From assembly GCF_001556105.1 (NCBI RefSeq), contig NZ_LSIF01000038.1:1-59183 (forward strand): a stretch of 59,183 nucleotides of DNA, written 5' to 3'. Shown here in pieces: positions 33,703 to 46,638 of this stretch (its first letter is position 1; each line of letters begins with the position of its first letter). The DNA is from Pseudoxanthomonas mexicana. Its GTDB lineage: Bacteria; Pseudomonadota; Gammaproteobacteria; Xanthomonadales; Xanthomonadaceae. Below the pieces are notes generated by a model. It searched no databases and was not told where the DNA came from. It saw nothing but the letters and a program-made list of their open reading frames with translations. The position numbers were made by a program, and so were the translations under genes.

Positions 33703-34398
33703 TCATTCGGATTTGCGCGCGGGCAGCTTGAGGATCGTCAGTCCGATCAGCCGCGAGACCACCACGGCGATGTACATCACGCCGGCGAACTGCTCCAGCA
33801 TCACCAGTGCGCGGGCCTGCGGCAGGATCGGCACCACGTCGCTGAGGCCGACGCCGGACAGCAGGCTGAAGCTCAGGAACAACAGTTCCATCCAGCTGCG
33901 CGGCGATTGCGGGTCGACCGCCGCGGTGAAGCTGCCGGGGTACCACTGCTGGCAGACCGAAAAGGAAAACGCGAACGCCCATGCCAGCAGGGTGAACGTA
34001 GCCCCGGCGGCGAACAGTTCATCGCTGCTGACCGAATGGTCCTGCAGCATGTAGGCGATCAGGCTGCCCGCCGTATAGAAGTACAGACCGCTTTCCAGCA
34101 CGTGCGCATAGATGCCGAGCGAAGGCTGGTCGAACAGCGCCGACGACACCGACAGCAGCACCGACGGCACTGCCAGCGACCACGCGATCCAGTTCACCGC
34201 CGTGCCGCGGTTGACCACCCACAACGCCAGCGCCAGCACGAGAATGCCGAACGCACCGAACAGCGCGCGCCCCGCCTGCGTGTCTTCCATCACCGGGTAC
34301 AGGAGGATGCCGGCCAGCTGCACGATCAGCAGGAACGCGCAGGGATGCCGCCGCGCCGTCACCATCCAGCGCAATCGGGCCCAGGTGGTCATGCGCAT
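33703..34398 (-). CDS. Ion-channel-like membrane protein with atypical filter
   Basis: A 231-residue inner-membrane protein with about six hydrophobic segments. The last pair resembles the pore module of two-helix potassium channels (ion_trans_2): MELLFLSFSLLSGVGLSDVVPI would be pore helix plus filter. The canonical TVGYGD is here SGVGLSD, so Tyr is replaced by Leu and the second Gly by Ser. Potassium selectivity is therefore doubtful. Starts at 34398 or 34392 are both possible. It follows the 57-aa gene by a single base, so it is part of the lipoprotein-membrane protein operon. Confidence 0.7.
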   Translation of the reverse strand: MRMTTWARLRWMVTARRHPCAFLLIVQLAGILLYPVMEDTQAGRALFGAFGILVLALALWVVNRGTAVNWIAWSLAVPSVLLSVSSALFDQPSLGIYAHVLESGLYFYTAGSLIAYMLQDHSVSSDELFAAGATFTLLAWAFAFSFSVCQQWYPGSFTAAVDPQSPRSWMELLFLSFSLLSGVGLSDVVPILPQARALVMLEQFAGVMYIAVVVSRLIGLTILKLPARKSE

Positions 34399-34399
34399 C

Positions 34400-34573
34400 T
34401 CATTTGAAGTGGTGGACCAGCGCGTAATACGCCACGTAGATCCACGACAGCAGGCCGTGGATCACCGCCCACAACAACGACTTGTTCGCGCTCCACGAAA
34501 TGGTGATGGCCAGCGCCGTGCCGAAGCCGATGCCCGCCTTCGCGATGCCGCTGCCAGCGCCGGTTCCTTTCAC
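34400..34573 (-). CDS. Small membrane protein, 57 aa
   Basis: A GTG-started gene whose GTGA overlaps the stop of the DUF4136 lipoprotein gene, and which ends one base before the channel gene. A Gly/Ala-rich N-terminus is followed by two hydrophobic segments (about 10-27 and 33-53) and a His-rich end (YALVHHFK). Function is unknown. The tight packing on both sides is the main support that it is real. Confidence 0.65.
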   Translation of the reverse strand: MKGTGAGSGIAKAGIGFGTALAITISWSANKSLLWAVIHGLLSWIYVAYYALVHHFK

Positions 34574-35172
34574 TTCGCCACCGGCACCGGCGCGCCGGCA
34601 CCGGCGCGATAGGGATAGCGCAGGAAGATGTCGGCGACTGCGGCATCGATCTTCGCACCCCGTTCTTCGGGTGTCGTCCGGCCAACGCGACCGACCGCCA
34701 CGCCGGTCCAGACCAGGCGGTTCTGCTTGGCGTCCACCAGGTCCACGTTCAACGTGCCCTCGGTGTACTTGTAGACGTCGGTGCGGTCGCGCCAGTGGGG
34801 CACCGACACGTAGCGATGGGCGCGGTAGCTGTAGTAGTAGTCGTAGTCGACGTCCGGCGTACTGACCACGTCGGTCTTCTCCTGCATGTAGGCGTTGAGG
34901 TTCACCCACAGGTCCGGCGCCTTCTCGTCGTACACGTAGCCGCGCGACTCCATCTGCCTGCGCGCGGCCTCCTTGGTGCGGCCGCTGGTCAGCGTGGCGT
35001 AGCCCTGCCCCTCGATCACCAGCGGCGAATAGAAGGCGAAGCTGCGGTACTGGCCGAAGTTGGCGGACGGATCCACATCGCTGGTGACGCGCGGGCCGGT
35101 GGCACAGGCCGCCAGCAGGAGGACAGCGGCGGCGGCCATCCAGCGGCCGGCATTGCGGGCGAAACGGGCCAT
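34570..35172 (-). CDS. DUF4136 lipoprotein
   Basis: A 200-residue exported lipoprotein. The signal peptide has lipobox LLAAC (Cys23). The DUF4136 domain covers most of the rest: NFGQYRSFAF, KEAARRQMESRGY, ADIFLRYPY. AGGAGC precedes the ATG. Role unknown; family members are outer-membrane or periplasmic lipoproteins. It is the first gene of a three-gene unit with the 57-aa protein and the channel-like protein. Confidence 0.85.
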   Translation of the reverse strand: MARFARNAGRWMAAAAVLLLAACATGPRVTSDVDPSANFGQYRSFAFYSPLVIEGQGYATLTSGRTKEAARRQMESRGYVYDEKAPDLWVNLNAYMQEKTDVVSTPDVDYDYYYSYRAHRYVSVPHWRDRTDVYKYTEGTLNVDLVDAKQNRLVWTGVAVGRVGRTTPEERGAKIDAAVADIFLRYPYRAGAGAPVPVAK

Positions 35173-35265
35173 GATCGTGCTCCTGTCGGGACACCGCCAT
35201 CATGGCGGACGTCCCGTGAACTGTACGGCAGCAGGCCCGGAACGGATGCGACCGCCCCTGCCCGG

Positions 35266-37398
<2,133 letters not shown>

Positions 37399-37433
37399 CC
37401 GCGAATTAGACCACAAACGCCGGGGCGGCGAGG

Positions 37434-39272
37434 TCACTCCAGCGTGTAGCCCACGCGGAAGCCACCCCAGTGCCGCTCGCCGACGAAGACCGGTACCGAC
37501 AGGTCGAACATGATCTGGCCGGTGTCGCGCCGGTAGACCTGCAGGCGGTACGGATCGGTATGGGCACCCACGCTGCGGCCGACGCGGTCGGCGAAGATGC
37601 GCTTGGTGCGGTTGCCGACGAGGTCCTTCGCACGATCACCGGTCAACGGCTGGGTGAAGCGCAGGTTATGCGTGGGCACATAGCCATCCGGATTCGCGCA
37701 GATGGCGAACACGATCCACGGATGGCGCGCGGTCACGGGTTCCTGCAGTGGCGGCAACAGTTCATCGCAGAGCGCATCGAACGGCGTGGTGAACTTGGCG
37801 GGTTCGACGCCCGGTACCGGCGCGTAGTCGCGGGAGAACAGCGCCGCCTCATCGAGGCGCCCCTGCTGCACCGCTTCCTCCAGCGCATCGCCGATGCGCG
37901 AGGCGGCGGCCTGTGCAAGATCGCGCACGCGGGCATGGCGGCGGTGGCCCAGCGGATCGACCGGCAACCGGAACAGGCCTACGCAATCGCGCAGCGTGTC
38001 CGTGCCCTGCGCCAGCGCGGTGCCACGCGCGGCCACCTGGTCCGCGTGTTCAAGATTGCTGCGGCTGAGGGCGGCCACGCGATCGACGGCGGCATCGATC
38101 GCGATGACTTCCTGGTCCTGCGCGGAGACGCGCTCGACCACGGATTCCATCGCCTGGCTGGCGCGCGCCAGCAGGTCGCCAATGCCGCCCAGCACCTGCC
38201 CGGTGGCTTCGGCCGAGGCCGCGCTCTCGTTCAACGCACGACCGCTTTCGTCGAGGATCACGCGGACATCGCGTGCCGCGGTGGCAGCCTGTTCGGCCAG
38301 GCGACGGATCTCGGTGGCGACCACGGCGAACCCGCGCCCGGCCGGGCCCGCGCGCGCGGCCTCGATGCTGGCGTTGATCGACAGGATGTTGGTCTGGAAC
38401 GCGACCGCGTCGATGACTTCGATGACTTCACCGGCGCGCGCGGAGCGACGCTCGACTTCGCGCATCGCATCGCCCAGCTGGCGTGCGGCCGCGACGCCCT
38501 GGCGTGCGCTGGCATCGGCGCTGGCGGCGACGGCGATGACCGCCTGCAGTTCTTCGCCTGCGCCCTTCAGGCCCTGCAGAAGACGACGGGTCGAATCCAG
38601 CACGGTATCCAGCGCACTCACCTGCGCCTGCGACTGGGTCAGCAGCTCATCGTTGTCGCCGACCAGGTGCGGCACTTCCGCGGCCACCTGCACCGACAGC
38701 GCCACCGCCTGGCGGATCGCCTCGGCCAGGTTGCCGAAACCGGCCGCGATCTGCCGCGACAGCGGGTGCGCGGCCTGCGTATCGGGCAAGGCCAGATCCA
38801 GGTCGCAGCCACCGAGCAGGCCGCCGATGCGCTCCAGCAGCGCGCGCTCGGTGGCGGCGTCGGCCAGGCGTTGCGCGACATCGCGCAGGGCCGGCGTGGT
38901 GATGGCGGGAATCTCTCCCTGCGCGAGGCGCATGGCGTCACGCAGCAGCGCGGCGGTCTCCGGATGCGGCAGCGACAGCAGCCAGCCTCCGCCATCGCGG
39001 TCGGCCTGGTAGCGGATGCGGCGGGCAGGATCGTTGCCGGGCGCGCACCAGCTGCCTTCTTCGTCGTTCAACACCTCGGCCGGCAAGCCCCACAGCTGCT
39101 CGCAGGGTTGGCCCAGCAACGCGTCGGGCGACACGGCCAGCAGATCCCAGGCTGCACGATTGGCGGCTACCACCCGGGCTGCCGCGTCCAGGCGCACCAG
39201 TCCCACCGGCGCGTCCGGCAGGACGCCCTCTCCGGCCACGCTGTCGGCCTGTCTGTCTTCGATCGCTGCCAT
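37434..39272 (-). CDS. Soluble methyl-accepting chemotaxis protein with PAS-like domain
   Basis: A 612-residue chemoreceptor without transmembrane segments, so probably cytoplasmic. The N-terminus (about 15-100) is PAS-like. The signalling hairpin tip is [33 protein letters not shown] (central residues EAARAG near 315), which contacts CheA and CheW. A further C-terminal ~150-residue domain ([31 protein letters not shown]) lies after the signalling part, an uncommon position for a ligand-binding domain. GGAGGAGGGGGC precedes the ATG. It follows the PhnD-like gene by 73 bases on the same strand. Confidence 0.88.
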   Translation of the reverse strand: MAAIEDRQADSVAGEGVLPDAPVGLVRLDAAARVVAANRAAWDLLAVSPDALLGQPCEQLWGLPAEVLNDEEGSWCAPGNDPARRIRYQADRDGGGWLLSLPHPETAALLRDAMRLAQGEIPAITTPALRDVAQRLADAATERALLERIGGLLGGCDLDLALPDTQAAHPLSRQIAAGFGNLAEAIRQAVALSVQVAAEVPHLVGDNDELLTQSQAQVSALDTVLDSTRRLLQGLKGAGEELQAVIAVAASADASARQGVAAARQLGDAMREVERRSARAGEVIEVIDAVAFQTNILSINASIEAARAGPAGRGFAVVATEIRRLAEQAATAARDVRVILDESGRALNESAASAEATGQVLGGIGDLLARASQAMESVVERVSAQDQEVIAIDAAVDRVAALSRSNLEHADQVAARGTALAQGTDTLRDCVGLFRLPVDPLGHRRHARVRDLAQAAASRIGDALEEAVQQGRLDEAALFSRDYAPVPGVEPAKFTTPFDALCDELLPPLQEPVTARHPWIVFAICANPDGYVPTHNLRFTQPLTGDRAKDLVGNRTKRIFADRVGRSVGAHTDPYRLQVYRRDTGQIMFDLSVPVFVGERHWGGFRVGYTLE

Positions 39273-39345
39273 GCCCCCTCCTCCGTCTATCGGTAGCGGC
39301 CGGAAGAGATGTGAGTTGAGAGGCCTGTTCAGGCGGGACCGGTGC

Positions 39346-40191
39346 TCAGTCCTGGGTTAATGCCACCTCGGACAGCTCTGCAGCGTCGGCAGGAACGAAC
39401 ATGGTGGCGTCGCCGAATTCGGGCCAGCCCACGCGCAGGGCGGTCATCACGCCCGGATCTTCCCGGTGCGCATCCAGCAGCCAGGCTGCCATGGCCTGGC
39501 ACGGCACGTCGGTCGTCGCGCGGCACAACAACGGACCCGGCGGGATCGGATCGGAGCGCCACAGTTCACGGACACCGTCGGGACGCGATGCGTCGTAGAC
39601 ATCGCCCGCCAGCGCGGCCACATCGGCACGCCCCTCGACGACAGCCTGCAACGCGGCCGCGTGCGAACCCGAATAGATGACCGATGCGAATGCCTTGGCG
39701 GGATCCAGTGTCTGGCTGCGCAGATACCGCGCCGGCACGAAGCCGCCGGATGCGGAGTCGCCACCGACCAGCGCAAGCCGCAGCCTGCCGGCCTTCGCCT
39801 TCACCTCGGCGAACGATGCGACATCGCGCGCCACCAGCACCGCACGATAGCGATCCGCCTGCAACGCCGGCACCTGCGGTACCGGCAGCGTGGTGACCTG
39901 CGCGATGTCGCGCCGTGCCTGCAGGTAGCCATGCAGGTTGGGCACCGCGACATCGACCTGGCCCTCCCGCATCGCCTGCACCAGCGCCGTCGGCGACGGG
40001 AACAGCTTCACCTGCACCGGATGGCGACCGCGCTTTGCCAGGTAGTCGGCCAGCGGTTGGATCGCCGCGATGCGGTCACGCTCGGGGTACGCGTAGGTGG
40101 CGACGACCCACGGCGTCGGCGCGGTCTTCTCCGCGAAGACCGGCGATGCGAACGCGATCAACAGGCAGACGAACAGGGAGCGGGATGGCAT
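39346..40191 (-). CDS. PhnD-like periplasmic substrate-binding protein
   Basis: A 281-residue exported binding protein of the phosphate/phosphonate (PhnD, PF12974-like) type. The signal peptide ends near FASPVFAE (about residue 20). [23 protein letters not shown] and [13 protein letters not shown] segments suit the fold. No permease or ATPase gene lies nearby, so it may deliver ligand to a receptor or act alone. ATG at 40191 lies 7 bases past the ilvD stop, so it is likely cotranscribed with ilvD. The ligand is unknown. Confidence 0.75.
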   Translation of the reverse strand: MPSRSLFVCLLIAFASPVFAEKTAPTPWVVATYAYPERDRIAAIQPLADYLAKRGRHPVQVKLFPSPTALVQAMREGQVDVAVPNLHGYLQARRDIAQVTTLPVPQVPALQADRYRAVLVARDVASFAEVKAKAGRLRLALVGGDSASGGFVPARYLRSQTLDPAKAFASVIYSGSHAAALQAVVEGRADVAALAGDVYDASRPDGVRELWRSDPIPPGPLLCRATTDVPCQAMAAWLLDAHREDPGVMTALRVGWPEFGDATMFVPADAAELSEVALTQD

Positions 40192-40198
40192 CCGCCTA

Positions 40199-42052
40199 TC
40201 AGACGCCATCCAGCAACGCCTTGTCACGCACGGCGCCCTTGTCGGCGCTGGTGGCCAGCAAGGCATAGGCCTTCAGCGCGGTGCTGACCTTGCGCGGACG
40301 CGTCTGCGCGGGCTTCCACCCCTTCGCGTCCTGGGCGGCACGACGTGCGGCGAGTTCCTCATCGGACACGAGCAGACTGATCGAGCGCTGCGGGATGTCG
40401 ATGCGGATCCGATCACCGTCATGCACCAGGCCGATGGCGCCGCCCGCCGCTGCTTCCGGCGAGGCGTGGCCGATCGACAGACCTGAGGTGCCGCCGGAGA
40501 AACGCCCATCGGTCAGCAACGCGCACTGCTTGCCGAGGCCTTTCGATTTCAGATAGCTCGTCGGGTACAGCATCTCCTGCATGCCCGGCCCACCCTTCGG
40601 ACCTTCGTAGCGGATGACGACGATGTCCCCCGCCTTCACCTCGTCGCCGAGGATGCCGGCAACCGCCGCATCCTGGCTTTCGTACACGCGGGCGCTGCCT
40701 TCGAAGACGTGGATCGATTCGTCCACGCCGGCCGTCTTCACCACGCTGCCAGCGGCGGCGATGTTGCCGTACAGCACGGCGAGTCCGCCTTCCTGCGAAA
40801 ACGCATGCTCGACGCTGCGGATGCAACCCTCGGCGCGGTCGGTGTCCAGCGACGGCCAGCGGGTAGCCTGGCTGAAAGCGACCTGGGTGGGAATGCCGGC
40901 CGGGCCGGCCTTGTAGAACGTGTGTACGGCTTCGTCGTCGACCGTGGCGACATCCCACTTGGCGATCGCCTCACCCAGTGATTTCGCATGCACGGTCGCG
41001 ACCTCGGTATGCAGCAGTCCGCCGCGCGCCAGTTCGCCGAGGATCGCCATGATGCCGCCGGCACGGTGCACGTCTTCGATGTGGTACTTCTGCGTGTTCG
41101 GCGCCACCTTGCACAGCTGCGGCACACGCCGCGACAGGCGATCGATGTCGCGCATGTCGAACGGCACGTCGCCTTCCTGCGCGGCGGCGAGCAGGTGCAG
41201 GATGGTGTTGGTGGAACCGCCCATCGCGATGTCCAGCGTCATCGCGTTCTCGAATGCCTCGAACGTGGCGATGCCGCGCGGCAGTGCCGACGCGTCCTCG
41301 CCACCGTACCAGCGATGGCACAGCTCCACCGCCACCACGCCCGCGCGCTTGAACAGCCGCTCGCGGTCGGCATGCGTCGCGACGACGGTGCCGTTGCCCG
41401 GCAGCGCCAGGCCCAGGGCTTCGGTCAGGCAGTTCATCGAGTTGGCGGTGAACATGCCGCTGCACGAACCGCAGGTCGGGCAGGCGCTCCGCTCGACGGC
41501 GGCGACCTGTTCGTCGGAGGCGTTGGGATCGGCCGCCATCACCATGGCGTCGATCAGATCGAGCTTCTGTTCCGCCGCGTGGTCGGCCAGCCGGGTCTTG
41601 CCGGCTTCCATCGGACCACCCGACACGAACACCGTCGGAATGTTCAGCCGCATCGCGGCCATCAGCATGCCCGGGGTGATCTTGTCGCAGTTGGAGATGC
41701 ACACCAGCGCGTCGGCGCAGTGCGCGTTGACCATGTACTCGACCGAGTCCGCGATGATCTCGCGTGACGGCAACGAGTACAGCATGCCGTCATGGCCCAT
41801 CGCGATGCCGTCATCGACGGCGATGGTGTCGAATTCCTTCGCCACCCCGCCGACGCGCTCGATCTCGCGCGCGACCAGTTGGCCGAGGTCCTTGAGGTGC
41901 ACATGGCCCGGGACGAACTGGGTGAACGAGTTGGCGATGGCGACGATGGGCTTGTGGAAGTCCTCGTCCTTCATGCCGGTGGCGCGCCAGAGCGCGCGGG
42001 CGCCGGCCATGTTGCGGCCGTGGGTGGAGGTCTTGGAACGATACTCGGGCAT
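40199..42052 (-). CDS. ilvD: Dihydroxy-acid dehydratase
   Basis: Iron-sulfur enzyme for the third step of Val/Ile synthesis, also feeding Leu. 617 residues, full length. Cluster cysteines lie in [12 protein letters not shown] and [17 protein letters not shown]; the C-terminal [17 protein letters not shown] DGRFSGGT is present. ATG at 42052 is used because family likeness ([19 protein letters not shown]) starts there; no clear ribosome site precedes it. It is divergent from the ilvC operon across a 370-base control region. Confidence 0.95.
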   Translation of the reverse strand: MPEYRSKTSTHGRNMAGARALWRATGMKDEDFHKPIVAIANSFTQFVPGHVHLKDLGQLVAREIERVGGVAKEFDTIAVDDGIAMGHDGMLYSLPSREIIADSVEYMVNAHCADALVCISNCDKITPGMLMAAMRLNIPTVFVSGGPMEAGKTRLADHAAEQKLDLIDAMVMAADPNASDEQVAAVERSACPTCGSCSGMFTANSMNCLTEALGLALPGNGTVVATHADRERLFKRAGVVAVELCHRWYGGEDASALPRGIATFEAFENAMTLDIAMGGSTNTILHLLAAAQEGDVPFDMRDIDRLSRRVPQLCKVAPNTQKYHIEDVHRAGGIMAILGELARGGLLHTEVATVHAKSLGEAIAKWDVATVDDEAVHTFYKAGPAGIPTQVAFSQATRWPSLDTDRAEGCIRSVEHAFSQEGGLAVLYGNIAAAGSVVKTAGVDESIHVFEGSARVYESQDAAVAGILGDEVKAGDIVVIRYEGPKGGPGMQEMLYPTSYLKSKGLGKQCALLTDGRFSGGTSGLSIGHASPEAAAGGAIGLVHDGDRIRIDIPQRSISLLVSDEELAARRAAQDAKGWKPAQTRPRKVSTALKAYALLATSADKGAVRDKALLDGV

Positions 42053-42204
42053 GAAAACCAGCGGTGCTGCGACGACGTGGGAAGCCTTGATTCTGCTGGC
42101 TTTCCACGGTTTCAGTTGCAACGATATCGAGTGAAATCATCCGATCGTCGAAAAGCCTGCCGAATTGCTTGACACACTTCCGAGCGGCATGTTTCCCTTG
42201 CCGC

Positions 42205-42318
42205 ATGTTGCATCGCCACACGCCCACGAGGACCGACCTGACCGCACCCGCTGCGGCGCCCGTCCTCGTACTCGTCCTTATTACCTCGCCCACAACTGCG
42301 GGACGGACCGGCGTGTAA
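42205..42318 (+). CDS. ilvL: ilv operon leader peptide
   Basis: A 37-codon frame that ends 24 bases before the attenuator hairpin. Its key feature is a run of control codons giving VLVLVLI at residues 20-26, that is, only valine, leucine and isoleucine, exactly the end products of the operon. Ribosome stalling there would free the downstream segments. The pause stem could be GCCCGTCC (42258-42265) with GGACGG (42301-42306). The alternative antiterminator could be GCGGG (42298-42302) with CCCCGC (42346-42351). The ribosome site is poor. A TTGACA -35 box stands at 42169 without a clear -10. Confidence 0.85.
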   Translation: MLHRHTPTRTDLTAPAAAPVLVLVLITSPTTAGRTGV

Positions 42319-42341
42319 GCAACAAGCAACGCCAGATTCGC

Positions 42342-42375
42342 AAAACCCCGCACTGAGAAGTGCGGGGTTTTTTTG
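42342..42375 (+). terminator. Attenuator terminator of the ilv/leu operon
   Basis: AAAACCCCGCACT and AGTGCGGGGTTTT form a 13-bp stem with a GAGA loop, and the T run extends to seven T. It stands between the leader peptide and ilvC, 45 bases before the ilvC start. It ends transcription when charged Val/Leu/Ile tRNAs are plentiful. Confidence 0.93.
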
Positions 42376-42420
42376 TTTAAGAGCCTTTACTTCCACCTCA
42401 ACCCTCAGGAAATCCGCGAC

Positions 42421-43428
42421 ATGACCACCGCCAACGCTCTCCCGCATCCCACGATCGCCGTCATCGGTTACGGCAGCCAGGGCCGCGCGCATGCGCTGAA
42501 CCTGCGCGACTCAGGTTTCGACGTCGTCGTCGGCCTGCGCCCGGGCGGCCCGACCGAGGTGAAGGCCAAGGCCGACGGTTTCGTGGTGAAGGCGCCGGCC
42601 GAGGCGGTGAAGGACGCCGAGCTGGTCGCCGTGCTGACGCCGGACATGGTGCAGAAGAAGCTCTACGCCGACGTGCTGGCGCCGAACATGAAGCAGGGTG
42701 CGGTGCTGCTGTTCGCGCACGGCCTCAACGTCCACTTCGGCATGATCGAACCGCGCGCCGACCTGGACGTGGTGCTGGTTGCGCCGAAGGGCCCGGGCGC
42801 GCTGGTTCGCCGTGAATACGAGATCGGCCGCGGCGTGCCCTGCATCTACGCCGTGCACCAGGACAAGAGCGGCAAGGCCGAGCAGTTCGCGCTGGCCTAC
42901 GCCGGCGGCCTGGGCGGCGCGCGCGCCAACATCATCTCGACCACCTTCAAGGAAGAGACCGAGACCGACCTGTTCGGCGAGCAGGCCGTGCTGTGCGGCG
43001 GCGCCTCGTCGCTGGTGCAGGCCGGCTTCGAAACGCTGGTGGAAGCCGGTTACCAGCCGGAAATCGCCTACTACGAAGTGCTGCACGAGCTGAAGCTGAT
43101 CGTCGACCTGTTCTACGAAGGCGGCATCACCCGCATGCTGGAGTTCATCTCCGAGACTGCGCAGTACGGCGACTTCGTCAGCGGCCCGCGCGTCATCGAC
43201 GCCAGCGTCAAGGCGCGCATGAAGGACGTGCTGACCGACATCCAGAACGGCACCTTCACCCGCAACTGGCAGGCCGAGTACGACGCCGGCCTGCCGAACT
43301 ACAAGAAGTTCCAGCAGGCCGACAAGGACCACCCGATCGAGAAGGTCGGCAAGGAACTGCGCGCGAAGATGGTGTGGCTGCAGGCCAATGCCGCGCAACC
43401 CGATACAGACGAGCAGGCCGCCGCATGA
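42421..43428 (+). CDS. ilvC: Ketol-acid reductoisomerase (class I)
   Basis: Second enzyme of Val/Ile synthesis: isomerisation and NADPH reduction of acetolactate or acetohydroxybutyrate. 335 residues, the short class I form. The Rossmann loop is GYGSQG (16-21). Metal-binding acids lie in the C-terminal knotted domain ([15 protein letters not shown]). The start at 42421 has AGGAAA upstream. Its stop overlaps the ilvG start (ATGA). First structural gene behind the attenuator. Confidence 0.96.
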   Translation: MTTANALPHPTIAVIGYGSQGRAHALNLRDSGFDVVVGLRPGGPTEVKAKADGFVVKAPAEAVKDAELVAVLTPDMVQKKLYADVLAPNMKQGAVLLFAHGLNVHFGMIEPRADLDVVLVAPKGPGALVRREYEIGRGVPCIYAVHQDKSGKAEQFALAYAGGLGGARANIISTTFKEETETDLFGEQAVLCGGASSLVQAGFETLVEAGYQPEIAYYEVLHELKLIVDLFYEGGITRMLEFISETAQYGDFVSGPRVIDASVKARMKDVLTDIQNGTFTRNWQAEYDAGLPNYKKFQQADKDHPIEKVGKELRAKMVWLQANAAQPDTDEQAAA

Positions 43429-45173
43429 ACGCCGCTGCGGCCACTGCCCCACGCAATGGCGCCCGCTGGCTGACCCGCGCCCTGGAAATCGAGGGCGTGG
43501 ACACGCTGTTCGGTTATCCGGGCGGCACCATCATGCCGTTCTACGATGCGCTGGTGGATTCCAGCCTCAAGCACATCCTGGTGCGCCATGAGCAGGGCGC
43601 GGCACTGGCCGCGAACGGATATGCACGCGCCAGCGGCAAGGTGGGCGTATGCGTGGCCACCTCCGGTCCGGGTGCGTCGAACCTGGTGACCGGCATCGCC
43701 GACGCGATGCTGGATTCGGTGCCGATGGTCTGCCTGACCGGCCAGGTCGCCACCACGCTGATGGGCACCGATGCGTTCCAGGAACTGGACGTGTTCGGGC
43801 TGACCCTGCCGATCGTGAAGCACAGCTTCGTCGCCCGGCGCGTGGACGACCTGCCAGAGATGGTTCGCGAAGCCTTCCGCATCGCGCGCGAGGGCCGTCC
43901 CGGGCCGGTGCTGATCGATCTGCCGAAAGACGTGCAGATGTCCGACGCCTCGCACCTGCCCGACCACGTGCCCGCCAGTGTCGATCCGATCGCGGCGCCG
44001 GACAGCGCGAGGCTGGCCGACGCGCTGGCCGCCATCGCCGGCGCCGAGAAGCCGGTGATCTATGGTGGCGGTGGCATCGGCCTGGCCGATGCGGTGGATG
44101 CATTCCGCCAGTTCGTCGACGCCACGAAGATCCCCACCGTGCTGACGCTGCGCGGCCTCGGCGCGCTGCCCGCCCACCATCCGCACTACCTGGGCATGCT
44201 GGGCATGCACGGTACCCGCGCCGCCAACATGGCGGTGCAGGAATCCGACCTGCTGATCGTGGTGGGTGCGCGCTTCGACGATCGCGCCACCGGCAAGCTG
44301 GCCGAGTTCGCGCCGTTCGCGCGCGTGCTGCACATCGACGCCGACGCCTACGAGATCGGCAAGCTGCGCACCGCCGACATCGCGGTGCCCGGCGACGTGG
44401 CCACCAGCCTGAAGGCGCTGACGGCGGCACGCAGCACCTGCGACGAATGGCGCAAGCGCTGCGTGGGCAACCGCGAGCGTTTCGGCTTCCGCTACGACGC
44501 GCCCGGCACCGACATCTACGCGCCCGGCCTGCTGAAGCGACTGAGCGAAGTGGCGCCGGCGGACGCGATCATCGCGTGCGACGTGGGCCAGCACCAGATG
44601 TGGGTGGCTCAGCACTGCAAGTTCATCCATCCGCGCAACCACCTGACCAGCGGCGCCCTGGGCACGATGGGCTTCGGTCTGCCGGCGGCGATGGGCGCGC
44701 AGTTCGCGTGCCCCGACCGCACCGTCATCCTGGTCAATGGCGACGGCGGCTTCATGATGAACGTGCAGGAGCTGGCCACGATCGCCCGCTGCAAGCTGCC
44801 GGTGAAGATCGTGCTGATCGACAACAGCGCGCTGGGCATGGTGCGGCAGTGGCAGGAGCTGTTCTTCGCCGAGCGCTACAGCGAGATCGACCTGTCCGAC
44901 AACCCGGACTTCGCTGCACTGGCGCGCGTGTTCGGCATTCCGGCCCGCCACATCGACGCACGCGACCAGATCGAGGACGCGCTGGCCGACCTGCTGGCAA
45001 CGCCGGGTCCTGCCCTGCTGCACGTCACCATCGACATCAAGGCGAACGTCTGGCCGCTGGTGCCGCCGAACCATGCCAACAGCTCGATGCTGGACGCCAA
45101 TCCCGTGAAACCAGTCACCGAGCCTGCCGCCGCGGCCGACGGTCCGGAGAAGAAGAATGCGTTACCGGCTTGA
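43425..45173 (+). CDS. ilvG: Acetolactate synthase large subunit
   Basis: Thiamine-diphosphate enzyme condensing pyruvate with pyruvate or 2-oxobutyrate. 582 residues. Catalytic Glu55 lies in [16 protein letters not shown]. The ThDP-binding motif begins at [12 protein letters not shown] (about 439) and includes [13 protein letters not shown]. Called ilvG rather than ilvB because it lies next to ilvM-like and ilvA genes. The ATG overlaps the ilvC stop by 4 bases, and its end overlaps ilvM by 17 bases. No frameshift of the E. coli K-12 kind is present. Confidence 0.95.
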   Translation: MNAAAATAPRNGARWLTRALEIEGVDTLFGYPGGTIMPFYDALVDSSLKHILVRHEQGAALAANGYARASGKVGVCVATSGPGASNLVTGIADAMLDSVPMVCLTGQVATTLMGTDAFQELDVFGLTLPIVKHSFVARRVDDLPEMVREAFRIAREGRPGPVLIDLPKDVQMSDASHLPDHVPASVDPIAAPDSARLADALAAIAGAEKPVIYGGGGIGLADAVDAFRQFVDATKIPTVLTLRGLGALPAHHPHYLGMLGMHGTRAANMAVQESDLLIVVGARFDDRATGKLAEFAPFARVLHIDADAYEIGKLRTADIAVPGDVATSLKALTAARSTCDEWRKRCVGNRERFGFRYDAPGTDIYAPGLLKRLSEVAPADAIIACDVGQHQMWVAQHCKFIHPRNHLTSGALGTMGFGLPAAMGAQFACPDRTVILVNGDGGFMMNVQELATIARCKLPVKIVLIDNSALGMVRQWQELFFAERYSEIDLSDNPDFAALARVFGIPARHIDARDQIEDALADLLATPGPALLHVTIDIKANVWPLVPPNHANSSMLDANPVKPVTEPAAAADGPEKKNALPA

Positions 45174-45429
45174 ACTCAAGCTCAAACCTGCCGAGGGTGC
45201 CCTGCTGCGCGTGCTGGGCATGATCGAGCGGCGCGGTTTTCCGCCCCATGCGGTACACGCGACCCACGACAGCGAAGGCTATTGGGCACTGGCGATCGTG
45301 ATCGACAGTACCCGTGCGCCGGAAACCCTGCGCCAGCAGTTGCTGAAGATCTACGATGTCGAGGAACTGTCCTTCAGTGCCGTGCAGGAACTGAGCCGGG
45401 ACCGTCGCCAGCAGGACCACGCCGCATGA
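45157..45429 (+). CDS. ilvM: Acetolactate synthase small (ACT) subunit
   Basis: A 90-residue ACT-domain protein that activates the large subunit and confers feedback control. It has the ACT pattern LLRVLGMIERRGFPPHAVHA, then a strand LAIVIDS. GGAGAAGAAG lies just before the ATG, inside the end of ilvG. The short length matches IlvM rather than the two-ACT IlvN/IlvH forms. Confidence 0.88.
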   Translation: MRYRLELKLKPAEGALLRVLGMIERRGFPPHAVHATHDSEGYWALAIVIDSTRAPETLRQQLLKIYDVEELSFSAVQELSRDRRQQDHAA

Positions 45430-45501
45430 AGGCCGCACCCGCCAACGCGGGCGTCGTGGTCCGGAGGCGTCTTCTTCGATATCAGCCGTTCGCGTGCCGC
45501 G

Positions 45502-46638
45502 ATGCCTGATGCCGGTCGCGCCCGCGCCAGCAACGAACCGGACGTAGGCGACGTCATCGTCACCGTGGCCGACGTGCTGGCGGCACAGGCGCGCCTGCGC
45601 CGGTACCTGCCGCCGACGCCGATGCACCATGCCGAGCGCTTCGGCGTGATGCTGAAACTGGAGAATCTGCAGCGCACCGGTTCGTACAAGGTGCGTGGCG
45701 CCTTGAACGCGCTGCTGGCCGCGCGCGAGCGCGGCGACCATCGCCCGGTGATCGCCGCGTCGGCCGGCAACCATGCGCAGGGCCTGGCCTGGGCGGCGTA
45801 CCGGCTGGGCGTACAGGCCATCACGGTGATGCCGCACGGCGCGCCGGAAACCAAGATCGCCGGCGTCGCCCACTGGGGCGCCACCGTGCGCCAGCATGGC
45901 AACAGCTACGACGAAGCCTTTGCGTTCGCCAGGGAACTCGCCGAACAGAACGGCTACCGCTTCCTGTCCGCCTTCGACGACCCGGATGTCATCGCGGGCC
46001 AGGGTACCGTCGGCATCGAGATCGCGCCGCACGCGCCGGATGTGGTGATCGTGCCGATCGGCGGCGGCGGCCTGGCGTCGGGCGTCGCGCTGGCATTGAA
46101 GTCGCAGGGTGTACGCGTCGTCGGCGCGCAGGTCGAAGGCGTGGATTCGATGATCCGGGCGATGAAGGGCGATGTCTCGCCCGTCGATCCCGTGGCGTCC
46201 CTGGCCGACGGCGTCCGCGTGAAGGTGCCCGGCTTCATCACCCGCCGCCTGTGCACGCAGTTGCTGGACGATGTCGTCACCGTGCGCGAGGCCGAGCTGC
46301 GCGAAACGCTGGTGCGGCTGGCGCTGGAAGAGAACCTGATCGCCGAAGGGGCGGGCGCGCTGGCGCTGGCCGCCGGTCGCCGCGTGGCCGGCAAGCGCAA
46401 GTGCGCCGTCGTGTCAGGCGGTAACATTGACGCCACCGTGCTGGCGCAACTGCTGTCCGATGTGCGCCCGCGGCCACCGCGCAAGCCACGCCGGCGCACG
46501 TTGGAGGGCGAGCCCGCCCTTGCCACCGGCCGCGCCGCACCACGCGTGGCCACCCCGAAATCCCCCGCAAAGACCGGTGCGCGCCGTCACCCGGCCGCCA
46601 CCCTGGCAACAGAAGTACACGAGGAAACCATCTGGTGA
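45502..46638 (+). CDS. ilvA: Threonine deaminase, short form with basic tail
   Basis: PLP enzyme giving 2-oxobutyrate for isoleucine. The PLP lysine is Lys63 in TGSYKVRGA; the phosphate loop GGGGLASG lies near 187. The C-terminal ACT-like regulatory domain of E. coli IlvA is missing, so allosteric control must be different or absent. After the catalytic fold ([14 protein letters not shown], about 315) the protein ends in a 55-residue tail rich in Arg, Pro and Lys ([22 protein letters not shown]), unusual for the family. It overlaps leuA by 4 bases. Confidence 0.9.
   Translation: MPDAGRARASNEPDVGDVIVTVADVLAAQARLRRYLPPTPMHHAERFGVMLKLENLQRTGSYKVRGALNALLAARERGDHRPVIAASAGNHAQGLAWAAYRLGVQAITVMPHGAPETKIAGVAHWGATVRQHGNSYDEAFAFARELAEQNGYRFLSAFDDPDVIAGQGTVGIEIAPHAPDVVIVPIGGGGLASGVALALKSQGVRVVGAQVEGVDSMIRAMKGDVSPVDPVASLADGVRVKVPGFITRRLCTQLLDDVVTVREAELRETLVRLALEENLIAEGAGALALAAGRRVAGKRKCAVVSGGNIDATVLAQLLSDVRPRPPRKPRRRTLEGEPALATGRAAPRVATPKSPAKTGARRHPAATLATEVHEETIW

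Noticed and set aside
43299..45074. Minus-strand frame of 591 codons opposite ilvG
   Set aside because: His/Arg/Gln-rich shadow of the acetolactate synthase gene.
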